A stretch of DNA of 64,000 nt from Undaria pinnatifida (GCA_012845835.1 JABAKD010000017.1:5654651-5718650), one strand, 5' to 3'; shown: positions 11,195-25,400, counted from the stretch's first letter. Notes: generated by a model not told the origin, from the sequence alone. Made by a program: numbers and translations.

Positions 11195-12400
11195 ACGTCG
11201 GTTGTTAGATAACTAGCCGGCCCCGGTCTTGCGACGTTGCGTTGAAGAAAACCGGCGAACTGCATAGTGGTCATTAACACCGCTCACCTTCCCCCCGACT
11301 CGTTCATTGCCAGGCCAGAAGCAAGCTCCGCTGGGAGGGGGCATCTTATTCCCTCCGCCCTTTCGCTGCGGCACGCGACCAACGACCTCGGTTCCGTAGG
11401 CCCTCTCACGAGGCGATCCGCTCGTTCCAGCAAACACCAATACTACACGAACTCTCCACAGTGCCACGGGACGGGTACCGGCATGTGAGTGTTCCCCGAC
11501 CCCGCTGTCGACTCTTCCAGAGACCGCCCCCGCAGTATGCGCACACCGCCGCTTCCATCGCGCTCCTGCCAGACTGTCGGGTTGGCGCTAGGTACGGAGA
11601 ATCCTCCACCTCCAAAATCGCTGTCTGCTACCATCTTGCCAACTGTCTGCTTTGGTGGACACCCCACTCTTTAGCGCCGGAATAACGCCAGTGTAGCCTT
11701 GGCAGCATGCCCGTGAAGGGGATCGATCCCCCATGGAGGGGGCAATTCCCTTCTCGGGTGGCCACCCCAAACTGGCAGCCTCCCCGGTCGGAAGCCTTTT
11801 GTGCATTTTCCACGGCAACCTACTTGCGATCGAGACCACCTTCGAAGCCAAACCCGCCAATGTCTGCAACTTGCTGCTCACAGCCCGCGTACCGTGCTTC
11901 AACTTTTGTTTGGTGAGGAGCTAAGCCACGCCATCCTCGCCAGATGTCCTTCTCTCCTCCCTCGTCGACACTCCTGTCTTTCGTGTAAAGATGGGGGACC
12001 TGTTGAGGCGGAGCTCCGTTGCCGTGGCCCTGGCGTCTATGGCTCTCTCCTCCACCGTGTCCGCCTATCCGCCGAGACACCGGACCTGTCGGGGCAGGTG
12101 GTGCTGATCCACCTCTTGGCGTCCCTCACGAAGAGCGGGGTTCGATCACGTTACCTAGTGTGTGGTCGTGCGGGCCTAGTTAGTCCTGACTCAGGGGAGT
12201 GCATCTTCAACGGAGGTAAGGGCGTAACGGCGGTGCACGTCGCAAGAGGAGGACACTCACACGAAGGCTACCTCCTCCATAAATCCGTGGCAAATACCGC
12301 GTATAGCTCGTGTGTTAGGACTCTTGAGCTGTACCTGTTGGGTTACAGTCGGGGTATCTGCCTATAGTGCCCGATGATACAGGGCCTGTGGCCGTTGTAG
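11195..12400 (-). other. Eroded coding-like sequence of unknown family
   Basis: Several overlapping minus-strand frames carry plausible protein pieces in shifting frames, including CAYCGGGLWKSRQ (a CxxC pair) near 11,530 and HGGSIPFTGMLPRLHWRY near 11,710. The plus strand has a 188-codon frame (11,801..12,367) without a recognisable domain. I read the stretch as a decayed element or pseudogene. Confidence 0.35.
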
Positions 12401-14185
12401 TACCCGTGGAATTGTCTGGCATGATCAGCACCCACCTTTCAAGCGCAATACAAGTATTGGCATAATCCGCAATAGCGCCGGTGTCCAGTATACTGCCGTT
12501 ATTGTTGGCCTCCACATACCGGCACCGTAGGTTGACGACCATCGTGTGGCACGCTTCGGATAAACCATTTACGCCTGACGAGGCTCTTTAGAGGCACTAT
12601 TTTCCAACCTCGCCGGAGTGTCGTTTGGGCTTCGAAACATCATTTCGTTGTGCACCTTCGCCATGGATTGCGCATCGAGCATAGCTCTCCAATTGCGACG
12701 AGGTCGGACGTGCGATACGATAGGGGTAGCGCGTTTCGCTAAAACGGTCTCTGAACGACTGGGCGGCTCAACCCCGAGTCGTCGGAATTCGGTTACTGTT
12801 TTTTCAAGATGCTTCGTTGTATGCTGAGTCCATGATATCTCTATCGACTAGAGCTGTAATGTTTCTCCAAACAGGTTGTTGGGGGAGATATGGAGCTCCA
12901 CGATTGAGCAACTTCAGGAACTAAGAAGTGCGCGTCCACCGTACGGTAGATTGCACCGTCGGTTGTTTGGGGCTTAGCTATACTATCTACAACGTGGCGC
13001 AGCTGCTTAAAATCTAGCGCAAGCCCCGGCCTTTGCACGCGCCCTTGCCGCGTTGCACGCGTCATTGCCGTGGCGTCAAGTCCATCTCCCTATCCAACTT
13101 TTACACCACACCACTCCCCTGTTGAGAACGCTGAACGATTTATCACCATGGTAGCCTTGTGGGGCCTTTCATTCATGGGGTTAGCGGTCTTGCGCTAACG
13201 TGATTGACTGACCCCAGTTCGTACTCCTTGAGACCACCAAATATGACACTCTTAGGGGCTAAGAGTACAACACCCAATGTTGATGTTGTTTTTGGAGTCC
13301 CGTCCTTCAAAACATTTTCCGGCCACGAAGCGATACTCCTATCGTACCACCCGCTGTTATCTTTCCGTTTTGCTAAAACGCCTAAACACTGACACAATGT
13401 ACACCAAAACGTATGCTCTCGTCTCCGAAACCAATCAGGACACAAGGTGCTACCTCTGCCGTGGCGGGTGTCGGACGCCTACTACTGTGTTTCGCTTAGA
13501 GGATGGACGCCTACTACTGTGTTTCGGCCGGAGGACAAGCATTCACACGCAGGACTTCAAGCATGCGCAATCCACGTGAGAGCTGGTAGAAACGATTGAC
13601 GCCAAGGTAACTCAGTGAACGCATTTCCCCCCTATGACCGAGGCCACGCAGGAGATGCAAAACCATCCTGATGGGGCGCTTCTTCCTTTCACGAGTTCTC
13701 CCCCCCTGCCAAAACACTGACTTTGTTTTACAGACGCGTGGTGCGACAGGCGTAGGACGTTCTGACCAGACTGTTGTTGACTCATGAGTAGGCCTCCCCA
13801 ACCGAGGATCCGTGTACCCGAAGTCGTTGAATAGTGCTTCAAGATTAAAAACTCAAGATACAGGAAAACGTGTATGGAAGGGAAGTCGGGAAGTAGTTGG
13901 CGGAGAGTTATGGTGCCAGGGGTACCACACAATGCAACTGCTCTACGGAATGATATTTGATTGTAGCAGAACGGCATCTACGTTGCAGTTTCGGAGAAAA
14001 CAAGTGACAACAGCATAGGGTGTTTGCGAGAAATGTCTCTACGGATATACTTTTTGCATGAAAAAGTGTAGGCTTTGCGGTATTTCGCCCCCAAAATGGC
14101 CCAAACGAACGCTGTTCAAGGTAGGATTTGATCAACAGTTGCGGTACTTAAGTGTATCGTTTTGTTTCATTGATCGGAATATCAA
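12400..14185. other. No feature recognised
   Basis: Small frames only. A short duplicated word (GGACGCCTACTACTGTGTTTCG type) occurs twice near 13,478 and 13,506. No splice-supported exon found. Confidence 0.5.
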
Positions 14186-14187
14186 TT

Positions 14188-14512
14188 CCACGGTAGGGGG
14201 GATGTTACGACGGTGTTGTGATGATATATCCCCATTTTTCACTACCGGGTTTGAGCTTTACATTACTCGCGCGAGTGGCTCTGCACCTCACTGACCAAAA
14301 CACGTTCGCCGTTTTGTTTTGTTTTTTGGTGCAGAGTGTAGTTAACCATCCCTTTTCGTAAAAATATCAAGAATGTTAAACAGCACGAAAGCTAGTCACA
14401 CCGCAAGGAACACGGGGGGTCACTCGCGTGAGTGACACCGAGTTACTGAAAAAAAGTGCCTAAAAGTGGCCAACAGGGGGTCATCCACCCCCCCCCACCC
14501 GTAGCATTGGTC
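14188..14512 (+). mobile_element. MITE family 1, full copy
   Basis: The left end CACGGTAGGGGGGATGTTAC and right end CCCCACCCGTAGCATTGGTC are imperfect inverted repeats. Inside are the two family hallmarks, each built round a palindrome: ACTCGCGCGAGTGGCTCTGC then ACCTCACTG near 14,267, and GGGTCACTCGCGTGAGTGAC near 14,420. The block GTTAACCAT with GTAAAAATATC is also shared with other copies. No coding capacity. Confidence 0.85.
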
Positions 14513-15785
14513 GGATACGTACCGATGACGTTCTGGACGCAGCTCTATTCACTAATCACGGAGCATCTTCCCTGTCTTGCAAGCACCACCTGCTGCCTGC
14601 TGCTTGCTGTATCGACTCAATACAACAGCACACACTCGAGAACTGTAGCGAGAGTATGACCCGGTTTTTGCGGCGTTGGGGTGTGCCAGTGGGCCGCCCG
14701 GTTGCCGGCTGCTACGACGGTGCGTTCTCGCCTGTATTGTGTCGTGGAAAGTGCGTTGTTCGGAAATGGCTACTAATCCTCGTTCTCGTACCGCTATGAT
14801 GCTTGTAGAACGTCACAAGATGACAGCTCGTGTATCATTTCCGTTCAACCACACCGCGATAGAAGCAGTAGCAGCATGCAGCAGCAGCCGCAGGAGCGGC
14901 AGCAGCAGCGGCGGCGCCTCCACGGTGTGAGACTGTCGCGGTCTAGATGTCGGGCGCCGGGCGTGCTCGGAGCAAAGCGAGCCAGCGCGGTGGCGCGAGT
15001 TCGCTGAGCGCATCAGCGAACGGCAGCATCAGCACACGAGCGACGAGAAGAACGCTGTATAATTATGCCATAGCCGGTACCAAAAAAATCGAAAAAGTCG
15101 ATAATAATGTAAGATCATGCTGCTGCCTGCGCTGGTGCTAGTGCTGCTTGTTTTCGTTTCTGTGAAGCTGATGCTGCGGCTCGCTGCCGGAGGCTGTGCT
15201 GCTGTTTCATGTGGTGGGATAGCAGCGGCGGCACTGCGAGTAAGTCTGCAGCCGCCGGTGCATGGATGTCATTAGTACTCATTCGTTTATATTTTTTTCT
15301 TTCTGTAGTTTTTTCATTTTTCCGTTTCCGTTGTTGCCGCACATCCCCACTTCCTCCCAAATTCCGGAGGCGTCGCCTGGAGGATTTGGTTACTTCCAAC
15401 TCAAGCATACCAAAGCAATGATGGGAAAGAAATTGACTTTTGGTAGAGCGGCAAGAAAAGTATTTTCCCGAGGAAAGCGTTTCTGCAAACACTTCAACAT
15501 ATTCGAACCTTTCGTTGTATACTTTGTCCCTGGGATGGTTGACATGTTTGCACCTTCGCGGTTTCGGTTTTTACGATCTGCTCTTGTCTGGGTGAGTTCC
15601 CTCCAAAAACTAGAAACCGAAATAACACAAAGGGGGCAACCTTATCGCAGAACGCGTCTTCGACAAAAACACACGGAACATAAAGAGGTACCGCTCCGGA
15701 CACAGTATCACGAACGCAAAGGGGCATCGGCGCACCAAGCTGTTTCCGAGGGTGCCATCTACCTTGAGGAGCTTTTCCCATTGCA
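14513..15785. other. CAG/GCG low-complexity patches, no gene
   Basis: GCAGCAGC and CGGCGGC runs at 14,865-14,925 and CTGCTGC/GCTG runs at 15,115-15,210. A 193-codon plus-strand frame (15,262..15,843) runs into the next MITE and has no domain. Nothing else supportable. Confidence 0.5.
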
Positions 15786-15787
15786 TG

Positions 15788-16066
15788 ACGCGTGCTACGA
15801 TAGAGGCGTTAATAGCATTAAGGTATTCCACGTTTTGGCATAAAATTGGTTGTTCTGTATGACAGGGCTCCTTAACCCAACATAGTCCAAATTTTATTCT
15901 TCGTTTTTTTATGTTTTGAATACCTAGGCCCCACAGGTTTTCTCATCGGGTTGCCGCATTCAAGTGCTGCTACAAAAAGTCGTTTTGTTAGAGGTGAGGC
16001 ACACGGAGGCCCTCAAGCACTGAACCTTTGCGCTTAGAATATGATGCACCGCGATCGTAGCATGTA
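15788..16066 (-). mobile_element. MITE family 2, copy
   Basis: The left end GCGTGCTACGATAGAGGCG and right end CGCGATCGTAGCATGTAC form the family 2 inverted repeat. The internal GGGCTCCTTAACCCAACATA matches the reversed orientation of the 7-kb and 56-kb copies. About 280 bp. Confidence 0.8.
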
Positions 16067-16770
16067 CGTGTCTCATGCTTCGAGTCAACTCTGACGTGTC
16101 ACCCATCGCCCGGAAGGGGTGGGGTGCGGCAGAAAGTTTAAAAGAATTTTCAAAAGCTCCTAACATGAGGATATCTGTCAAAATATGTCACACCCGAAAC
16201 ATGGGTTTCGAAGGTAACGTTCGTTCGCGCAACCCGAACAACACTTCTTACTTCTGCTACGCCCTAGCCCTAGTCAAAACGATAATCTTTGAATTGTCAG
16301 ACTAACCGGGCTAGTTTCTCGCTTGAGGAGCCCAAACGGCCAGAACTGTAACCTTTCGCCAGGAATGCGGGGTTTGGTGGAGGCGTTTGAGAATTCGGAA
16401 GAAACGGCGATGTTGGACAGACGAGACGATAGCCCATGGTCAGAGCGTCGAACCACGAGACCGCCCGCTGCCCGACGCGACCTCGTAGCACGGGGGCCGA
16501 CAGCGTGCCCATCACAATTGATCGATTTCATTCGGCCAAATGTCAGATGTACCTTTTGGCCGAAAAAGTGCAACCCCCACCGTTGGATGTGTCAAATGTA
16601 CACCCATAAGATATATGTATGTATATAGTCGAAGGAATATGCTTCTATTGACACGATCGTCGAGCGGCCGGTGTGTCACTCAGCTCGCAAAGACGAGTAA
16701 CGACCCTAAACGTACTCAATCCAAAGCTGGATTGTATGGATTAAGGTTAACAGCATAAAATAACAATGAA
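16067..16770. other. No feature recognised
   Basis: Small frames only. A tRNA-like look at 16,437-16,485 was considered and rejected. Confidence 0.5.
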
Positions 16771-16771
16771 T

Positions 16772-17030
16772 GGTCTTCACTAATCGATGGACAATACCCT
16801 TGAGGGCCTATGTACGTGTACGCGACTGATAATTTGGAAAAGCAAAACAACATTTCAAAAACACATCGGATACAATACAAAGATGGACGTACATATGTTT
16901 ATATTTTCAGTACAGAACAATACTAGTGTTCACTTACTTTTCGATGGGCAATACCATTGTGGTCTTATGCACGTGTTCACGACCGATAATTTAGAAAACC
17001 AAAAGCAACAATTCAAAAACATAATTGGAT
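16772..17030 (+). repeat. Tandem duplication, about 160-bp unit
   Basis: CGATGGACAATACC through TGATAATTTGGAAAAGC and TTCAAAAACA recurs about 160 bp downstream as CGATGGGCAATACC through CGATAATTTAGAAAACC and TTCAAAAACA. A short frame spans both units, but no domain is recognisable. Confidence 0.8.
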
Positions 17031-17234
17031 TCCTCGTGAGTTGAGAAGCGCGTCAGAAACCAAAACGGAACCTGCTACTTCCTACAATCGCCTGCAACAA
17101 AAACTTGGGTACAACTAACATAGGTCATTTTGAGGACGACCCATGTAATGCTCCGGTAAACGTACACAGCGCGCCCTTTTCTCGAGGCTCCACGCTTTTC
17201 AAGGTCTATATAAATTTCTCCCAAAACATCTGAT

Positions 17235-17420
17235 TTCCAGGGGGGGTGTGTGTGTGAACAGTTTGTGCATGGGTATAATCGTATGACCATAGACCCTCGA
17301 ATACCTACTATTTAGGGACGAAGCACGAGGGCTTTTCACCAACCAGGCAGACATTTCTTGCACCAAGCGCGAAGGGCCGTGAGGTGTTCGGCGAGTCGCT
17401 TGAAGCGTGAAGTGCATCCT
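17235..17420 (-). repeat. Dispersed repeat family D, copy 3 (reversed)
   Basis: The reverse complement carries CTTCGCGCTTGGTGCAAG, TGGTTGGTGAAAA and GAGGGTCTATGGTCATA, in the same order as at 686-800 and 1,205-1,390. Confidence 0.65.
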
Positions 17421-18325
17421 TCCAAAACCCGGTGGGAAGGCGGACTTCGGCACCTTGTGCCTAATTGGTCTGCTTATGCATGACAGCGCCAACGAATTAT
17501 ACTTTGTTTTCTGGTGTGACCACTCCAGAAACAGCAATGAATGTGTAGAACTGCCTTGTGGGTGTGCCTTACCGTATTCACACTGCCTGATATGATCATT
17601 CCCCTTGTGCGGAGGTATGGTTCTCAACCCCGCACAGCATGATCTAACTCGATAACCATCATGGTCGCCGCAATAAAAACAACATTATAAAATGGTACCC
17701 TGGTTGTCTATCTCATCCACTGACTGGCATGTCTTGCAGCGTCGTCGCCAATCCTCGCCAACAATTTGCGGCGGGGGGCATGCTTTACAGCGTCGTTGAT
17801 AATCAACGTCAACGATTTGCAGGGGTGGCGGGGGGCGGGGCGGGGGGGGGGGGGGGCATGAACGATCCAGTACGGTGTGTGAATAGTGTACATAGCGGTT
17901 AACGGTTGTATATTACGAGAAAAAAACAACGAAAAATATTCCAAACAGATACGTAACGAAATTCCGGCGATTGTGCGTTAACGCTTTTACAAGCTGGTAA
18001 CCCGTTTTCGGGACAAAAACACTTGGAGTAAGAGTATACGGACGGGTTTGGGGACTCTAAAGGGTTTAAGGTATCCCTGCCATCCAAAAAAACGTTCCAG
18101 CTCAAAAATGGTAGTCCATACCCCTATTACGGGGGACCCTAGTAAATAGGACCTACGGTGGACTCAAAAACCTATATATTCATCTATTTTTACTAACAAT
18201 ATTTGGTTCTATTTACTGTCGTCTTCCGTAATAGCTAATACCCCTATCGTAGCAGGTGTCCGATGGCGACTGAATCCTCTGTTGAAGAGCGGCGCCATTG
18301 GCCATGGTTACGGTAAGAGGTTAAC
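17421..18325. other. Unannotated; family 2-like fragment near 17,960
   Basis: TTCCGGCGATTGTGCGTTAACGC near 17,960 resembles the internal block of MITE family 2, and CCCTATCGTAGCAGG near 18,243 resembles its end, so a decayed copy is likely. A run of G sits at about 17,838-17,857. No gene. Confidence 0.45.
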
Positions 18326-18329
18326 CCCT

Positions 18330-18700
18330 TTTTATACGAACGGGGTTTGAGCCACTCGCACCGGTGTGACTCTGTGCCTCACTGGGACAAAAATACAAGA
18401 AAAAATATGCTGCGGATTGATTCACGAAGTGTAGCTAACCAATTTCGACGTTGCGGATTAACATAGCATATTATATATTTCAAAAACAGCACGAGCGCGC
18501 GCTTTTTTACCCCTTTCGAGCCCCCCCCAAATACCTTCCTATACCCCCTTCAAGTATTTTTAAAAAGGGGTTCCAGTGGTAAAGGCGTTAAGACCGCCAA
18601 AACACACGGGGGGGGGTGGTCACCCACTGTAGTGGCCCCGAGCCATCGTCGCAAAGAAAATCCCCAAAAGTGACCCCCGTATCGTCTCTTTGGTCTGGAC
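18330..18700 (+). mobile_element. MITE family 1, diverged copy
   Basis: GAGCCACTCGCACCGGTGTG then ACTCTGTGCCTCACTG near 18,353, GTGTAGCTAACCA, and GGTGGTCACCCACTGTAGTG then GCCCCGAGCCA near 18,618 follow the family 1 order. Termini are not clear. The palindromic cores are altered. Confidence 0.65.
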
Positions 18701-19189
18701 CCAACCTTGACTAGATTTTTCAACGAAGATGTGCGGCACCTATCTCGATAAGGCTGTGAGTTTCCCGACAAATTGTCGCCAGCTAGGTATTAGTTGGCTA
18801 GGTAGTAGACTATAGCCAATTGCGGCGGTGCCAACTATCCAACTTTTTTTTTCTTGTCTTTCGAGTTTCATTGCTTGTCAGGAAGATTTGCGTGGCACGG
18901 GATGTGTTTTTCCCGGGGCGTCTCCAAAGTAGTGCTACCACGCTGTGATCATATTAGAAATCGAGCAGGTCTTCTGCAACTCGTGGCGCTTGAACCCATC
19001 GCCATCGACCGTGCCGTTGGTAATATGCTCCTCCCGTTAGTGTGAAAGGATGATGAGCACCTCTGGCTCGGGTGTTTGAGCTATGCTCGCTCTGAGCTGC
19101 GTGTTGTTTGCACTTTTTATGCTTAGACTTATTTTGTTTTGGTAATAACTTGCGCTCCGCAGCTTAACTCGCAATAATAGGTATTGCCC

Positions 19190-19400
19190 CCAGCAACGTT
19201 CTGGACAAGCCGTAGTCACAGATGTCTCTCTAGCCTTCATTTTTGCCACGTGTAAGGTTAAGAAATCCCAATTTTGAGTTTTTATGCTCGTCGACTAGGA
19301 TCGAAATTCGCCAACTCACGCTGTCGCGCTTTAGGCCTGTCGATTTGTAAGAAATAATCCCTTGGATTCGAGCCTACGGCTTCGACCTCAATATTTAAGT
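19190..19400 (-). mobile_element. SINE, diverged copy
   Basis: Read on the minus strand, the blocks match the SINE copies near 44.2 and 57.8 kb in order: a TCGAATCC-like box, then AAAGCGCGACAGCGTGAGTT, a YATCGACGAGCA-like block, then TGTGACTACGGCTTGTC near the 3' end. The tRNA-like head is poorly preserved. Confidence 0.6.
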
Positions 19401-22400
19401 GGCTTACTGTCGGACCACCGAGGACGAGAGATGCGTATTTTCTGCGAAGACCATAAGGCTCGGAAACCCTAACCCCGTAGCATAGGGCGCATATTGGTTT
19501 TGTGTGTTCGTTGGTAACTCATCCAATACCACGGGGGTCATGTTATGGTATTTGCAAGCACAAGCGTGAACTGTTTCTTTAATAGCCGCCGACGAATGGA
19601 AATATTCTCGATGCTCCTTTCGCAGGAGATATTCCACGCCTCTGTTTTCTATGACATTTTTTTGTGTCTTATTTCCACCGGGGTGGTGTGCTGTACTCGA
19701 GAATTCACCGTTATGACACGGCGTAACAACAACAGCTGAGAGATCCCCAAACCAGGGAGGCATGCCCATATTTCTGGCGATTCCCTCGTAAGTCTGGCGA
19801 ACTGAAAGGCGAACCTTAAAATATACCTTTTTTGTGTAAAAACACAGAGCCAAATGGTGAAATGTACCTTTTTCGTGGTAAAACACAGATCTAAATTAAT
19901 TGGAAGATTACGTTTAGAGTGAAAAACGATACTTCATACCCTACTTTTTTTGCCCTCGGCACCGCCTTCAGCAGGGCCTTGCGGAGTCGCCTCTGGCGGG
20001 CCCTTCCGGGACGCCTCCAATGCGAGAAGTTATGATATCATGGTTCGATTTATGGAACCGCATTGCATTTATAATATGTACGATGGGGTATTGTGCTCGG
20101 GGCCATTCGTCGATCAAGGAATAGTGCGGTAGTTGGGAAGATACGCCGTCAAAGGTATTGTTTCCATCATGAGAGGAATAATTTATAATCTGTACTTCCC
20201 AATGTGGCATAGTACCTGCGGACTTAGGTTTCCCGCCTGCCCCATGTGGCATAGTACCTGCAGATTTAGTTTCCCGCCTGCCCAACGTGTGCGGACTTAG
20301 GTTTCCCGCCTGCTCCATATGGCATAGTTCCTGCGGATTTAGGTTTCCCGCCTGCCGAAATCGGCATAGCACCTGCGGACTTAGGTTTCCCGCCTGCCGT
20401 TAGAGGCATGGTACCTGTCGATACACGTTTCCCGCCCACCGCTTGTGGTGTAGTGCCTTAAGGGTACTTTCTTCCCCCAATGACTTCAGTTAGACCCAGA
20501 GTAGGACCGACTGCTCAGTGCACACCTGGTCCTATTACCGTACCAACCCCGGAAGTAAAACGAGGCGGAGTAACCATTAGGCTCCCATGTACCGCCCCCA
20601 GTATGCAGGAACCAGACATGAGCATTTACTCGGATGTTCAGCATAGGTGGTATCGATAGTACTGCGGATACAGAATTACCCCCCCCTCCCCTCAATGATG
20701 AAGTAGCGCAAGCGCTTTAGAAGTCAGATTGGCATTCCCTCTACGTTGGGGACGGCATGACTGCTGCAGCTGTCCTTGCTCCGGGTAAACGTCCCTTTAC
20801 CCTTGGAAAGCCTGTTAAGATCGTAGAACTTCACCGCTTCCATTTTTTCACAGGCCACTTGAGCGAGAATCTGTTGAGGGCAACGGCCCGGCAGCACAGC
20901 ATAATTATGACGGGCGTGCTGTAACCATGTGCTGGGTGCGTGGAGGCGAAGAGTGTGCGCGCCGGGGTACCGCGGAGGGCGACATCGCGCGCGGCGAGGC
21001 CCATGGAGATGGTGCATATCGATCTGGCCGGCCCCTACGAAGCGTCCATTGGGGGGTCTGTCCACCTGATCATGTTCGTGGACAGCGCCTCGAGGTGGAT
21101 GCGGCCTTACGGGATGAATAAGAAATCGGAGACGACCGCGTACGTGAAGAAGATCATCGCCGACATGAACCACAAGGGGCGGCCGCGATGCTTCCGCACG
21201 GACAACGGTGGGGAGTTCACCGGTCGCAGCTACGTCGACTTCTGCGACTCCGCCGGGATACTCCGCGAGAACCCGGCCCCGGGTAAGCCACCGCAGAACG
21301 CGGTAGTCGAAAGCGCGATCTGGCGCGCCATGAAGGGGGGCCATGCAGCCCGTCGCGAGATTCAGCGGCTTTTCCCACACGTCGACCTCCGCCGAATCCC
21401 CGACCTCGGCGCCAGCGGGAACCGTCTGTGGCTGGAAGCTGTGCTTTGGGCTGCCGACTGCTTCAACCGATCTGCGGCGAAGGCCAATACTGGTTGGCGG
21501 TAACCGTACGAGGTATTCTTTCCGCGACTTCCGGATCTGCAGGTGGTACCGCTCTTGCAGGAAGGTATGATGCGGGTGGACCGTAGCTCGAAATCCGACG
21601 TTCAATCGGTGAAGTGCTATTTCCTGAACAACTGATACAAAACCCTTCGTCCGCCGTAAAGGTGATCAACGCCTCGACCAGTGGCATCTGCTATACCTGA
21701 GATGTAGTGTGGACGGTTCGCCGTACACCCCTGCTGCCATTGCCGGCGCCGGACGTCGTGGGGGGTCCTGTATACGCCGCCTGGCCGACAACGTCGACAG
21801 GACTCGACATCACCTACGCACCGTCACCGCCGCTCCAACAATCGCCGCCGTCACCGCCGCTCAACCCGTCGCCGCCGTCACCATCGCCGCCGCCGTCACC
21901 GCCGCTCTACTCGTCGCCGTCGGCCCGTTCGCCACTGTCACCGACGCCGCCATCATCGCCGTAATCGCCAACTGCGCCGCCGTAATCGCCAACTGCGCCG
22001 CTCCCCGCCACCGCCCTGCCGCGGCCGCACACGGAACCGCAGCCGCAGTGGGTGTTGGCGAGGACACGATCGAAGACGGTCAGGTTCTCCGCCACGCCGA
22101 CAGTCCAGCCCTCATCCGCCAGGGAGACGCAGCCGCCCCCATCGCCCGGCGAAGGTGGTCAGGCCGTTGACCACAGCACCGGATTCCTGTCGATGATGAG
22201 AAACTCAGCACTGGTGTCAATGCCGAATACGCGTGGAGCCGTCGACGCCAGTCGCCGCAAGGAGCCGCCGTCTGTTGGGGGTCGCCGGCAGCCGCCGCTT
22301 TGTGCCGGGGGTGATGAGGGGACACCGTGGGCTTTCGCCGCAATGCTGGCGACATTGACGTCACCATGGACGACCAGCGGCCGACTCACAGGCCCCCGGA

Positions 22401-25400
22401 TTTTCCGCACTGCTACGCGTCTGATCTCAAGGTCCTGACGAGCCACAAGGAGGCTATGGGGTCATAACATGCACATCTTTGGGGGAACTCGACGGGGCGG
22501 GAGTTCTATGGACTGCTGGATGCGGGGACGTTTCAGCCGATCTAGCAACCAGTGGACAACTTTGTTTCCGCGAAGTGGGTTTACGATTGGAAGGCCGACG
22601 AATCCGGTTGGCCCACCAAGACCAAGGCGAGACTGGTAGCGCGGGGGGATCAGCAGAGAGTCAACATTGACTTTGGATAACTGTTTGCGCCCACGGTTGC
22701 TGTTTCGAGTGTTCGGTTGTTAACAGCGATAAACAGAGTTTTCAGAAAAATGGGAACGGAGCCTAAAATGAGAACCAAGCGTTATCTCCAGAACCATGTG
22801 GTGTATCAGAGAACCGAAATGATCCTGCGAAACCCCTTGGCCAGCCCTGTGAGAGGAGCTCGTCAGAATGGTCATGCTCAATCTCATGCCTTCGAGTGGG
22901 CGCAAAAAGCGATATACGCTGGCTCTATGGTGATTTCTTTAGATGCTGGCTACCAAGGCGATGCCGAGGACTTCCAGCCTGAGCGACAGCTTATTCGAAG
23001 GCTGCTGTACAGCCCCACAGGACTGTCATTTTTTTTTTTTGAGTTGTACACAATTGGTTTGCTTTCTAAAAAAAAACGTCCGTTCTCATTTTAGGCTCCG
23101 TCCCCATTTCTCAGAAAACTCTGTTGATAGCGTGCGAGTTGGACCTTGACTTGTGCCACTTTGACATTGAGCAGGCCTTCGTCCAATCTGATCTGGAAGA
23201 GAACGTCTACATGCGTTTGCCCCAGGGTTGTGGTGGGTTGTCTGGGAAGTTAGTAAGGCTAAACAAAAGCCTATACGGATTGAAGCAATCATCGAGACAA
23301 TGACATGCGCATCTTACTAGGTGTTTATTGAATTTGGGATTTGTGCAGTGCCTCGCCGATGCATTCGTGTTCCGTTTGGTGGAAAGGGGGAATATAGTAA
23401 TAACTATAGTAGTGCAAGTGGAAGCATCGGGGAAGTAACCGTTTCGCGAGTTGATTGGTTTACTGATGTTGCTGTCAACACAGACAAGGCCGGACATTTC
23501 CAACGCAGTAAGGGCAGTGGCCCGATACTGCGCTTCGCCTAAGTACGTGCACTGGAAAGCAGCATTTAGTATCTTACGGCATGTGAGACGGACGAGTTCA
23601 TCCGGAATCACTTTTCAGAGAGATATAGTAGGAGGGTTGAGTATGCAGGTGTTTGCAGAAGCAGACTACGCAAGTAAGGCGACTGACAGGAGGTCGGTTT
23701 CGGGGGGACTAGTGATGTGCGGGGGTGCTCATGTGTCTTGGTTTTCTAGGACACAGTAAGTATGTGACAATCTCCACGACGGAGGCGGAGTACGTAGCAC
23801 TTGCTGACGTCATTATACTGTAACCTTCGTATTTTCGCTTGACCATGTTTCTCTCCATCCCGGGCTAGATCTCACCCCCGATTGCCGCATAAGAGCGTGT
23901 GGCCGGGCGTCCCTATTGTTGGCTCAGTGGGGTACGTAGGAAGCCGAACTCGCACTAGGATAATCTTTAGAGCCTCGAATTCAGTAAAATCTGCCGAACC
24001 CCACGCCATGAAGGTCTTCGAACAAGGACTATCCCAGATTTACGAGCTGGCTTTACCTCCTTGAGCTTTTCCACGGAGCTACCAACACCACACTAAAGTT
24101 CTACTGCATCTACGGAACATAGTTTGGTCTATGTCCCAGATAATCTGTCCCAGATCACGTACCATGTACTTGATGCCGAAGTGCAAATATAAATATGAAA
24201 TATGATAGTGAGGAAACGATGCGGGCATCATCAATGGAATACCATGAATGCACACACTCACCCATCTGAAGCATCGACTGCATGCTTACTCTACACGAGT
24301 CGCGAATCGGCGACAAAAAAGGCCGCTACTACCATTAGCATAGTCTACGAGGCCCCCCTATAGGCGACACGAGTGACTTCAAGTACCGGGGGTGTCGCGA
24401 GAATAAACAACAGATACAGGCATTCATTATGTTCACGAGGCTATGTGAAATGCGGCTGGGACTCGCCCTTGATTAATCGATTAAAGCGTTGTATTCGATC
24501 ACAAGACCGTGATTGGAGCCCCTGATAGGCACTGCATACACGCCGTGGCTGACGCAAAAAGAAACAGCTTGGCGGGCGAAAAACGTAACGTTCGTCGGAT
24601 GCTATTGCGCCATTGCGGCTACAACGTACGGCGCTTGCAGGAAGGTGTGTGATACAGATGCAGGAGAAGAATAGTCGCCTATTTACATGAAATAGTCGAA
24701 TTGGTGGGTTTAGATGGTCCTGCGCTGCTTGGAGAGGTCGAACACGTTCCCAAGAGAGATGTTGATTTGTTACAAAACCTGGCCGGGCCCCGAGCGTGCA
24801 CCGTAGTGTACCGACGGGTCTTTTGACTGCCGCTCAGCTGAGAGCGCGCGAAACGACCATTGGCCGTCGGAGAAGACACATATTTCGTACGTGTGACGAG
24901 GAACTTTCTCCGAACCCCGCCACCAATCGACACTACCGGTTTATGTTCAGTATGACAACAGGCTTTGAGACACCCTCGCTGCCAGCCGATGCACCCTGTT
25001 TTAGCAGCATCACCAAGGACTGACAATGACTTCTTTCCTTTACCAAAAACGACTCAAACACATTGCGCGAAATAACAATATTTTTTTGTGCTCTTGGTCA
25101 ATGTACGACGAATCCCCTATGTGCCAGAAACGCTGAAGTGCACAACCGCTGCTCCCAAATCCCCAAACGGCGTAGAACGGCGTCATAAACACGTGTCGTT
25201 GGACACATGACACGCGCGCGATCTTCGCTTTTAGGGTGTGGTCAGGAGTTTTTCGCTAGTAAATACAACTATGGCGTCATCACCGACACACCACAGCCAA
25301 CGTGCATGTTGTTGAAACGGGATGGAAACAATGTTTGTTCAGCCAAAACAATTCAGCACCTTACAGGACACGAGCAAAGCGTTGCAATAGCCATTCTCTT